Origin: QQUK01 sp913009765
Lineage (GTDB): Bacteria; Zixibacteria; MSB-5A5; GN15; FEB-12
DNA: 5,506 bases
Assembly: GCA_937900185.1 (NCBI GenBank)
Contig: CALCCW010000072.1
Coordinates: 1-5,506 of the forward strand
Reading direction: 5' to 3'
Below the pieces are notes generated by a model, which worked only from the letters and a program-made list of their open reading frames with translations, made no database searches and had not been told where the DNA came from. Of this stretch, positions 1 to 5,506 are shown one piece after another (positions within the stretch are counted from its first letter, which is position 1; each line of letters begins with the position of its first letter). A program made the position numbers and the translations under genes.

Positions 1-68
1 GAGTGAGATGTTGTGTGGCTGTGCGTATACATACAATGAGGTTTTCGATTGAAATGACTGTTGTCATA
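1..68. other. Sequence of uncertain origin upstream of adapter junction
   Basis: These 68 bases lie on the far side of a poly-T run and a sequencing adapter, so nothing shows that they belong to the same molecule as the rest of the window. I see no convincing coding region, RNA gene or repeat here. Base composition looks more GC-rich than the AT-rich genes downstream. An open frame begins at the TTG at 61, but it runs straight into the poly-T and adapter and is not a real start. The likeliest explanation is a chimeric join made through the homopolymer. Confidence 0.6.
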
Positions 69-84
69 TTTTTTTTTTTTTTTT
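69..84. other. Poly-T run of 16, read-through artefact next to adapter
   Basis: There are sixteen consecutive T bases directly before the first base of the P5 adapter. When an insert is shorter than the read, the sequencer reads through the whole adapter and then calls A repeatedly once the template ends. The reverse complement of such a read gives poly-T followed by the P5 sequence, exactly as seen. In the false translation this becomes a run of phenylalanines. It should not be read as a terminator or a natural homopolymer. Confidence 0.85.
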
Positions 85-141
85 AATGATACGGCGACCA
101 CCGAGATCTACACTCTTTCCCTACACGAGCTCTTCCGATCT
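85..141 (+). other. Illumina P5 / TruSeq universal adapter contamination
   Basis: From AATGATACGGCGACCACCGA to the final CTCTTCCGATCT, this is the Illumina P5 plus read-1 primer sequence, recognised from memory. The standard oligonucleotide is 58 bases and this copy has 57: the usual ACACGACGCTC reads ACACGAGCTC, a one-base deletion. Translated in the frame of the downstream gene it gives NDTATTEIYTLSLHE, a variant of an artefact peptide often found in databases. It carries no biological information, and it marks base 142 as the end of a ligated library fragment. Confidence 0.97.
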
Positions 142-3100
142 CCGAATACAACTCTCAGACCAAAACTTGAGATCTACACTCATACAGTTATTCCACCAAC
201 GCAGGAAGAACACAACTTTTATACTTTGAAATTAGATTATGATGATATTCTCTCTGATTCTGATGGTGTATCAGTAACACGAAATGTCTTAACATCTGCT
301 ACAGCAACACCTCTTAAATCTACAACAGAGTTTGATGCCTTTGGTCGTGCCGTGAAATCTGTTGCCTATGTAAACCAAGATTCTACTACTTTTACAACAA
401 CTTCTTATGATTTTGCTGACAGACCTGTTCTATCTAAAGATCAACTGTTAAATGAAACTTCCGTGGAATATGATATATATGACAGAGAAGTTAAGACTAC
501 AAATCCAGATTCTTCAAATGTGCGAACATCCCGTTTTGGTACGACTGCAACTGCTTTAGGATTAAATACATATTTCACTTTACCTCATAACGGTATATTT
601 GGTACTAAGTATATTGATGAAAACAGTCAAGTTGTTTATGAATACTCTGATATCTTGGGGCATCTGCGCCTGAAAATTACTTATCATGGTGTTGATAGCC
701 TAAAAACCTATTTTGATTATGATTATTGGGGTAATCTGATGACTGTTGTCAAACCCAAAGGTGATTCAGTAAATTATCGTTACAACTCCCTTGGACAGTT
801 AATCAAGGAGTGGGCAGCTGATTATGACACAATTTATTATCAATACGATAAGAATGGAAATCTCACAGAAAAAAGGGATGGAAATATAAAATCTCTTGAT
901 CAAATTGGATATTCTTTTTGGAATCATCTTGAATATGATGCTTTAAACAGAGTAGAAAAAAAAGGAGTTATTGGTTTTAGTTCTACTGATACCACTACTC
1001 CAACTTTTAATAATTATTTCTTCTATGATCAATTTACATCTGAAAACTCACAAGGTCGATTATCAATAAACTATACCAATGAATATGATTATGGCGAAAA
1101 GTACAACTATGATGCTCGTGGAAGAATCGCATCACAAAGCAATATCTTTGATTCAGAGATTGATTCAACCTTCAATGACTCAATATATATAGAACGAGCC
1201 CAACAACTTGGTGGTGATACTACTGGTTTTGTGATCAACAGAGACTGTACTCTCTCTTACCACCTTGAGCGAAAATGGGTATATGATTCCGACAGCACAC
1301 GTATACGAATCTTTCATAATGGTATACTAATTGATTCACTCTACAGAGATGATGGACTGACTGATGGTTCGAAAGACGGCTCAATAGCTGTCAGCAGGGG
1401 AGATTATATTCAATTATCGGTATATATCCCAGGCTCAGATACATTTTCTGCTTATCTGTGGGCTTATGCGACGTTCCAAAAATATCTTTCTCCTCAAGCT
1501 GTTTTAAAAGAACAGGATATCTTCGGCAGAACCAGAGATATTGCATATACGTATGATAATGCCGACCAGTTAACCTCTATCACCTACCCTAATGGTATGA
1601 TTGTCACCTATTACTATGATGATATGGGGCGATTATCATCTATTGGGGATGAAACTGATTCTGCTAAATACGCTCAGTATTCTTACACCGATCGTTCTGA
1701 AGTTGCCACTATGGTTCTGGGTGATACTGTTCAGATTGTTGATTATTTGTATAATGCTCGTGGATGGTTAACTTCGATAAATGGAGGTGTTTCTGATAAC
1801 TTTACACGAATGTTTGGTGAAAATCTTTACTACTATGGTACTGGTGGGATAAATCCCCCATACTTTGAAGCTCAACAAAATGGTAATATTGCCGGACAGA
1901 AAATTTCTATAAATGCCGATGATTCGGTGTTTTATATATATAATTATGACGGTATTGATAGACTGACAAATACACGTGATAACAATACCTCTATTAGTGA
2001 TTTTCTTTATCCTAAAGAAGAATTTTCCTATGATAAAAACGGTAATAGACAAACCTACACCTTAGACGGCACTGTATCATACAGTTATGATTATCAATCA
2101 AACAACAATCAGCTTCTTTCAATAGATTCGGCTTCATTGCCAAAAACAGCTTACACCTATGATGACAACGGTAATCTGTTAGCCGATAGTTCTAAAAATG
2201 CTCAGTTTGATTATGATATCTATAATCAACTTCGAATGGTTATATTCCCATCGGGTATTGGTGATGATTCGCTTATCTTTGGTTACAGTACTGATGGTCA
2301 ACGGATTTCCAAGCGGTATATACATCATTATACTTCAACAAGTTGTGGTGGTGCTATAGAGAGTTTTAATAGCACAAATAGCGAATTGATCGGGGTGCAA
2401 GCCGAATCATTTAGCAGTGGTGGCGGAATTATTATTCCTCCACCGTTAGAAATTTGTACTCTTCGCACTGAAACTATTACCAAATATGTGCGGTCGAAGA
2501 TGAACAATCAAGTTTTGGCTGAATATAACGGCTATGAGGGTACAGGTCTGTTACGGAACTATATTTACGCGGGTGATAAACGTATTGCAATGGTTGACTT
2601 TGATGGTAATATCTTTTATTATTTAAATGACCATCTTGGGTCGTCGAGAGTAATTGTAAAATCTGATGGAACGATTCAGGATAGATATAATCGCTACTTG
2701 GCATTTGGTGGTGATGACGGTTCTTCGACAACTTTAAACAACTCCTACAAATATACCGGAAAACCATTTGACGATGAACACGGCTTCGACTTGTTCTACT
2801 ACGGTGCCAGATACTACGACCCATTTACAGGTCGGTTTGCTGCGGTGGATCCTAGGAAAGATTTATATCCAGGTCAAAGCCCTTATCATTACACTGCAAA
2901 TAACCCGATTAAGAATGTTGATCCAAACGGGAACGCTGTTCAATTTGCAGGAGGTGCTGCTGCAGTATATGCTTTAGGAGGTGCTTTATTAGCTACAGCA
3001 ACGTTTATGATTACTTCTGATAATGATGTAAGTTTAGGTGATGCTGTAAATTACTTTAAAATAGATCTTAGTTTGAAACTTGATGTGGTAAAAATTGTTG

Positions 3101-3477
3101 GTACAGTAGTTTTGATGGGAAGTAATAGAACACCTAATTATCCTGGTGCAATAGGTCCTGATAAGCCAGGAGATATTAAACCTAGTTCAGCAGGTCAAGA
3201 ATTAAGTAAACTTGCAGAACCATTAACTAATACAACAGGTACCAGTCCCGGTAGCCCTCAATGGGATCCAACTATTATTATTGCTTGGACATTAATTGTG
3301 GCAGGCATAGTAAAAGGAGTTGTCAATATAAACTCAAATACTCAAATTGGAGAGAATCCAAATAATAAAGATAAAAATAAAAATAAAAATAAAAAGAAAA
3401 GGAAAAGGAAAAGAAGATTGAGTCCAGCTGGAGGAAATCGGTATAGATCCTATTTTGGAATACATAACCAAGATTAG
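142..3477 (+). CDS. Rhs/YD-repeat protein, 5'-truncated, with Rhs core and variable C-terminal tip
   Basis: This is the C-terminal ~1,110 residues of an Rhs-family protein; the N-terminus is missing because the contig runs into adapter. Residue numbers count from the false TTG at 61, so 1-27 are artefact. Repeats of the YD type run from about residue 85 to 840, for example FDAFGRAVK, YDKNGNLTEKRDG, YDALNRVEKKG, YDDMGRLSSIG and YDDNGNLLAD. A non-YD module interrupts them at about 374-485. The Rhs-associated core follows (about 841-958), with YYLNDHLGSSR, GARYYDPFTGRF and the closing NPIKNVDPNGN. In known Rhs toxins the YD repeats form a hollow shell that encloses a C-terminal toxin, which is released next to the core. 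The ~180-residue tail here differs in composition, has two hydrophobic stretches and a Lys/Arg-rich end, and resembles no toxin I recognise. Full-length relatives are usually larger. Export, probably to the surface or outside, is inferred from the family, since any signal peptide is missing. The family call is firm; toxin function is inference. Confidence 0.93.
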   Translation, partial: PNTTLRPKLEIYTHTVIPPTQEEHNFYTLKLDYDDILSDSDGVSVTRNVLTSATATPLKSTTEFDAFGRAVKSVAYVNQDSTTFTTTSYDFADRPVLSKDQLLNETSVEYDIYDREVKTTNPDSSNVRTSRFGTTATALGLNTYFTLPHNGIFGTKYIDENSQVVYEYSDILGHLRLKITYHGVDSLKTYFDYDYWGNLMTVVKPKGDSVNYRYNSLGQLIKEWAADYDTIYYQYDKNGNLTEKRDGNIKSLDQIGYSFWNHLEYDALNRVEKKGVIGFSSTDTTTPTFNNYFFYDQFTSENSQGRLSINYTNEYDYGEKYNYDARGRIASQSNIFDSEIDSTFNDSIYIERAQQLGGDTTGFVINRDCTLSYHLERKWVYDSDSTRIRIFHNGILIDSLYRDDGLTDGSKDGSIAVSRGDYIQLSVYIPGSDTFSAYLWAYATFQKYLSPQAVLKEQDIFGRTRDIAYTYDNADQLTSITYPNGMIVTYYYDDMGRLSSIGDETDSAKYAQYSYTDRSEVATMVLGDTVQIVDYLYNARGWLTSINGGVSDNFTRMFGENLYYYGTGGINPPYFEAQQNGNIAGQKISINADDSVFYIYNYDGIDRLTNTRDNNTSISDFLYPKEEFSYDKNGNRQTYTLDGTVSYSYDYQSNNNQLLSIDSASLPKTAYTYDDNGNLLADSSKNAQFDYDIYNQLRMVIFPSGIGDDSLIFGYSTDGQRISKRYIHHYTSTSCGGAIESFNSTNSELIGVQAESFSSGGGIIIPPPLEICTLRTETITKYVRSKMNNQVLAEYNGYEGTGLLRNYIYAGDKRIAMVDFDGNIFYYLNDHLGSSRVIVKSDGTIQDRYNRYLAFGGDDGSSTTLNNSYKYTGKPFDDEHGFDLFYYGARYYDPFTGRFAAVDPRKDLYPGQSPYHYTANNPIKNVDPNGNAVQFAGGAAAVYALGGALLATATFMITSDNDVSLGDAVNYFKIDLSLKLDVVKIVGTVVLMGSNRTPNYPGAIGPDKPGDIKPSSAGQELSKLAEPLTNTTGTSPGSPQWDPTIIIAWTLIVAGIVKGVVNINSNTQIGENPNNKDKNKNKNKKKRKRKRRLSPAGGNRYRSYFGIHNQD
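169..181 (+). repeat. 13-base exact repeat of adapter segment
   Basis: The 13 bases GAGATCTACACTC at 169-181 are identical to adapter bases 103-115. A short GACCA a few bases upstream (158-162) also matches the adapter order. A 13-base match this close is unlikely by chance. It may be a second, damaged adapter remnant, or a native site that misled priming or assembly. Until resolved, only sequence from about 182 onward is safely native. Confidence 0.6.
1180..1515 (+). other. Embedded non-YD beta-rich module within the Rhs protein
   Basis: Residues about 374-485 lack the YD-repeat rhythm seen on both sides. The segment alternates hydrophobic and polar residues like beta strands: TRIRIFHNGILIDSLY, then a Gly/Asp loop, then SIAVSRGDYIQLSVYI and AYLWAYATF. 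This looks like a small beta-sandwich, as in binding modules, but I cannot assign a family. The YD pattern resumes at EQDIFGRTRDIAYTYD. The limits are approximate. Confidence 0.5.
2581..2934 (+). other. Rhs repeat-associated core domain
   Basis: Residues 841-958 carry the hallmark order of the Rhs-associated core (TIGR03696-type): DFDGNIFYYLNDHLGSSR, KYTGKPFDDEHGFDLFYYG, ARYYDPFTGRFAAVDP, then SPYHYTANNPIKNVDPNGN. In characterised Rhs proteins this region plugs the shell, and cleavage that frees the C-terminal toxin happens close to its end. Everything after residue 958 is the part expected to vary between strains. Whether this copy cleaves itself cannot be told from sequence alone. Confidence 0.9.
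2935..3474 (+). other. Variable C-terminal tip of the Rhs protein (candidate toxin domain)
   Basis: This is the 180-residue segment after DPNGN (residues 959-1138). It opens with a Gly/Ala-rich hydrophobic stretch (about 963-984) that could insert in a membrane. A polar Pro/Gly/Ser-rich part follows (about 1040-1070), then a second hydrophobic stretch (1071-1084, TIIIAWTLIVAGIV), a Lys/Asn/Arg-rich run (about 1103-1119) and an end with GGNRYRSYFGIHNQ. I see no HNH, ADP-ribosyltransferase, deaminase or similar catalytic signature. It could be a new effector domain, a membrane-acting tip, or an inactive or truncated remnant. Confidence 0.55.
3371..3416 (+). repeat. Imperfect hexanucleotide tandem repeat encoding Lys-rich run
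   Basis: Four ATAAAA units (3371-3394) are followed by AGAAAA, then two GGAAAA units, and end in GAAG. The six-base period keeps the reading frame and encodes alternating Lys-Asn, then Lys-Lys, then Lys-Arg. The tract is nearly all A and G on this strand. Slippage by whole units would change the length of the basic run without breaking the protein. Confidence 0.85.
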
Positions 3478-3500
3478 ATAATCTATTTATTCTACCTATA

Positions 3501-3529
3501 TTGTTTTAAATATTTGTGATTGATAATAA
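3501..3529 (+). promoter_or_regulatory. Possible promoter for the TPR gene
   Basis: TTGTTT at 3501-3506 and TAATAA at 3524-3529 are 17 bases apart, with TG one base before the -10-like box (3521-3522). This would place the start of transcription just upstream of the ribosome site at 3538. The region is so AT-rich that such a match can arise by chance, and the gene could instead be read through from the Rhs gene 73 bases upstream. Confidence 0.25.
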
Positions 3530-3537
3530 TTTAATAT

Positions 3538-3543
3538 GGGAAG
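3538..3543 (+). promoter_or_regulatory. Ribosome binding site for TTG-started TPR gene
   Basis: GGGAAG lies 7 bases before the TTG at 3551, a suitable spacing for a Shine-Dalgarno sequence. An in-frame TAA (3548-3550) sits immediately before the TTG, so translation cannot begin further upstream. The next in-frame ATG is about 90 codons inside. Together these decide the TTG start. Confidence 0.6.
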
Positions 3544-3550
3544 TATTTAA

Positions 3551-4774
3551 TTGACAAATTGTCTCAAGCATAATAAAGATGAGATTAATAGTCTCTTTAA
3601 ACAAGCACAAGAATTATTTGATTCTGAATCCTATGAAAAGAGTAAAGTAATTTTATTGCATCTTATTGAATGTCATATATGTGAAATTAAAAAAGAGGAA
3701 GTTTATTTTTATTTAGGTGGTTGTTTAGTTTTTCAAGAGAAGTTTGAAGATGGATTGAAATATTTAATTGATGCAGAAAGAGAATTAGATGATGAAAAAA
3801 ATAAATTATTGTTTTTAGAAATCATGGATTTTATGGGTTATTGCTATAAATCTATGAAAGATTATGATAATGCAATTGATTCATTTAAAAAAGGTGAAAA
3901 ATATCTAATTTTATGGGAAGGTGATAAATATTATCGTAGAATATATTTTTTACTAGCCAAAACAAATTGTATTTTTTATTTACATGAATACTCTAATGCT
4001 TTGAGAGAGTATAAAAAGATTGAATTATTATTACCTTATTTACTAGCGGATGAATTTGATAAAAATTCCTCAATAGTTTACCTTCACATTGCTGAAACTA
4101 TAATGTTTCTTGATAATTTAAAAGTTTCAGAAGAATATATGAATAAAATAAACATAAATCATTTGGATTATTCATATAAGCATAGTTTTTTCCGATTACA
4201 AATAACTTTAAAGTCTTTGCAAAAAAAATACCAAGAAGTGATTCAAGAATTCTTATTATATGAAGAATTTGGAATATCTGAATATAATAAAGCAATAGTA
4301 TATGACTGGGTTGGGTCAGCATATTATTTTTTGAAAAATATAAAAGAAGCAAAAATATATTTAAAAAAATCTTTATTACATGAAGATAAAACTAAATGGG
4401 CTCATAAAAATGCTAGAGAGTTACTGTCAAAATATTGTTTTAGTGAAAAAAAATATGCTTTATTACTATGGTGTCATCATTGTTTCATCCTAATAGGGTT
4501 ATTTTTACTTTATCTATCTCAAAGAGATGCATTATACAATATAGAACTGAGTGTTTTAGAATTAAATTATCCAATTAAAGATTTATTTAAGATTTTTTGG
4601 TTAATTCCAGTCATAGTTTCTGTATCAATATCTATATATTTGAAACAATGGAAGTATGTCGGTATAATATGGTATAATAAAAAACAATTGAAAGATAAGA
4701 TATCGTTTTATTCTATATATATCATATTTTTCATGGTTATATCTACACTTGAATTTTTTATTTATTTAAAATAA
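3551..4774 (+). CDS. TPR-like helical protein with C-terminal membrane helices (candidate immunity or accessory protein)
   Basis: This is a 407-residue protein of unrecognised family. Residues ~15-290 are helical repeats with TPR-like spacing: AQELFDSESYEKSKVILLHL (19-38), VYFYLGGCLVFQEKFEDGLK (51-70), MGYCYKSMKDYDNAIDSFKK (95-114), YFLLAKTNCIFYLHEYSNAL (132-151) and VGSAYYFLKNIKEAKIYLKK (254-273). Three hydrophobic segments follow at about 302-322, 344-363 and 385-406, so the TPR part probably faces the cytoplasm with the tail anchored in the inner membrane. There is no N-terminal signal peptide. The start is TTG, forced by an adjacent upstream stop and backed by GGGAAG. It lies 73 bases after the Rhs gene on the same strand and is more AT-rich than the Rhs body. 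Genes directly after an Rhs tip often encode the matching immunity protein, and helical-repeat proteins can do this; that role is inferred from position only. A sensor or scaffold role is equally open. Its 3' end overlaps the convergent peptidase gene by 17 bases. Confidence 0.8.
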   Translation: MTNCLKHNKDEINSLFKQAQELFDSESYEKSKVILLHLIECHICEIKKEEVYFYLGGCLVFQEKFEDGLKYLIDAERELDDEKNKLLFLEIMDFMGYCYKSMKDYDNAIDSFKKGEKYLILWEGDKYYRRIYFLLAKTNCIFYLHEYSNALREYKKIELLLPYLLADEFDKNSSIVYLHIAETIMFLDNLKVSEEYMNKININHLDYSYKHSFFRLQITLKSLQKKYQEVIQEFLLYEEFGISEYNKAIVYDWVGSAYYFLKNIKEAKIYLKKSLLHEDKTKWAHKNARELLSKYCFSEKKYALLLWCHHCFILIGLFLLYLSQRDALYNIELSVLELNYPIKDLFKIFWLIPVIVSVSISIYLKQWKYVGIIWYNKKQLKDKISFYSIYIIFFMVISTLEFFIYLK

Positions 4775-5389
4775 TATACTGGTTAGTGTATGTTGATAAA
4801 ACAAATTCAATTATAACTTGCTTATAAGGAAGAATAATCATTGCTGAAACTACCAAGAACGGTCCAAAGGACAGAGTTGAAATCCTTTTTCCATATATCA
4901 AATAATATACAGTCACAAATATCAACGCTAACGCAGATGAGATAAATAATGCTATAATTATTCTATCCCATCCAATAAAAACCCCAAGCATTGCAGCAAG
5001 TTTTATATCTCCACCACCAAGAGCAGGTTTTTGGAATATTTTTGAAGCAATCACAGAGATAGTCATAAACAGAATAAACCCAGCAAACAATCCGAGTAAC
5101 GCCTCCCACACATTCAACTGTTCAAATAGAAGAGAAATCGTTATTCCAATTATAATATAAAGATAGGTGATTTTATCAGGGATAATTTGATATTTAAAAT
5201 CTGTGATTGATATGACAAACAGATAAAACAGTAGTAAAATATTAACGATAAAATTGTTGTTATCCCATCAACGGTATAAAAGAAAATTGAAGAAATTACA
5301 AAGAGTAAATCTAATAGCAAATAAGCATTATGAAATGTAATTTCTTTTTGTAAGTCTCTGAGGAAGTATTGAACGGTTAAGAAAATCAC
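4758..5389 (-). pseudogene. A24 type IV prepilin peptidase, interrupted by an apparent one-base frameshift
   Basis: This is an inner-membrane aspartic protease that removes the leader peptide from type IV pilins and pseudopilins. The catalytic part (4758-5267) is open in one frame. It contains TDFKYQIIPDKIT, whose first Asp at 5199-5201 matches the usual D-x5-IPD motif, and LGGGDIKLAAMLGVFIGW, with the second Asp at 5007-5009, then SFGPFL. Several hydrophobic helices surround these. That frame stops at 5268-5270 and has no ATG, GTG or TTG before the TTG at 5115-5117, a start that would leave out the first catalytic Asp. The expected N-terminal helices lie in another frame, from the GTG at 5387-5389 (VIFLTVQYFLRDLQKEITF). 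One extra G in the coding-strand GGG at 5264-5266 would join the parts as TVDGDNNNFIVNILL, giving ~210 residues. The usual N-terminal cysteine-rich domain is absent, as in short A24 peptidases. The GTG follows the upstream pilin-like stop by 4 bases, suggesting translational coupling. The frameshift could be real decay or a sequencing error. Confidence 0.85.
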
Positions 5390-5393
5390 TCTT

Positions 5394-5506
5394 TTACCGT
5401 GCTATGGCATCATCCATAATGACTTTTAGCTGACCTGTTTCATCAATCATCCATTGGTCAATAGCAGGGTCATCATCAAGTCGTTCGGCTGTAGCGGTAC
5501 ATCTGA
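5394..5506 (-). CDS. C-terminal fragment of a probable type IV pilin / pseudopilin-like protein
   Basis: An open frame enters from the right edge and ends at the TAA at 5394-5396. The ~36 visible residues begin RCTATAERLDDDPAIDQW and continue MIDETGQLKVIMDDAIAR. The order of a TATA-like strand, an acidic LDDDPAIDQW stretch, then a short strand and a final acidic segment resembles the C-terminal beta-sheet end of type IV pilins and pseudopilins (compare family patterns such as TATA-x-LDGD-x-x-D-x-W). The N-terminal prepilin leader and hydrophobic helix would lie beyond the window. The prepilin peptidase just 4 bases downstream on the same strand supports the call. The family is a pattern-based guess from a short tail. 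Confidence 0.55.
   Translation of the reverse strand, partial: RCTATAERLDDDPAIDQWMIDETGQLKVIMDDAIAR

Noticed and set aside
69..84. Poly-T as a rho-independent terminator tail
   Set aside because: No GC-rich stem precedes it, and its position against the adapter fits a read-through artefact.
61..141. TTG at 61 as the start of the Rhs protein
   Set aside because: The first 27 codons translate the poly-T and the Illumina adapter. The real N-terminus is outside the window.
1768..2052. 94-residue open frame on the minus strand
   Set aside because: It lies wholly inside the Rhs coding sequence, which has clear YD repeats here, and shows no family features of its own.
2477..2824. 115-residue open frame on the minus strand
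   Set aside because: It is antisense to the highly conserved Rhs core, and its composition is what a shadow of that sequence gives.
2768..2977. 69-residue open frame on the plus strand in a second frame
   Set aside because: It overlaps the Rhs core motif GARYYDPFTGRF in another frame and has no support of its own.
4098..4352. 84-residue open frame on the minus strand within the TPR gene
   Set aside because: It is antisense to a well-formed helical-repeat protein, and long open frames arise easily in such AT-rich sequence.
5150..5389. Independent 79-residue membrane protein on the minus strand
   Set aside because: Its first part is better explained as the N-terminus of the frameshifted prepilin peptidase, and its second part is an out-of-frame reading of the peptidase motif region.
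1..5506. CRISPR array, tRNA, rRNA or insertion sequence
   Set aside because: Reading through the window I saw no regularly spaced repeats, tRNA-like cloverleaf, rRNA-like sequence or transposase motif.

Overview
The window is an AT-rich bacterial contig end, and its first part is not natural sequence. Bases 85-141 are the Illumina P5 / universal sequencing adapter with one base missing. It is preceded by a 16-T run (69-84), the mirror image of the poly-A that a sequencer calls after reading off the end of a short fragment. Bases 1-68 lie beyond that run and may come from an unrelated molecule. Native sequence can be trusted only from about 142, or more cautiously from about 182, because 169-181 repeats 13 adapter bases.

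Layout. (1) 142-3477 (+): the C-terminal ~1,110 residues of a large Rhs/YD-repeat protein, cut off at its 5' end by the adapter. It has many YD repeats, one embedded non-YD beta-rich module, a complete Rhs-associated core ending at DPNGN, and a ~180-residue variable tail with two hydrophobic stretches and a Lys/Arg-rich end. (2) 3551-4774 (+): a very AT-rich gene for a TPR-like helical protein with about three C-terminal membrane helices. Its place directly after the Rhs tip suggests, without proving, an immunity or accessory role. (3) 4758-5389 (-): a short A24 (type IV prepilin) peptidase with both catalytic aspartates, split by an apparent one-base frameshift near 5264-5266. It is convergent with the TPR gene and overlaps its end by 17 bases. 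(4) 5394-5506 (-): the last ~37 codons of a gene whose tail resembles a type IV pilin / pseudopilin. Its stop lies 4 bases before the peptidase GTG start, so the two probably form an operon.

Organism: low GC, TTG/GTG starts, an Rhs core of the SPYHYTANNPIKNVDPNG style and a pilin-peptidase pair suggest a Gram-negative bacterium, possibly of the Bacteroidota/FCB or a related candidate phylum. This is a weak inference. The adapter, and two separate one-base deletions (in the adapter and in the peptidase), point to a draft, possibly metagenomic, assembly.

Biology: the Rhs protein and TPR-membrane protein look like a polymorphic toxin-type module with a replaceable tip, next to a type IV pilus / type II secretion-like locus on the other strand. 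The Rhs tip matches no toxin family I can recognise, so its activity is unknown.
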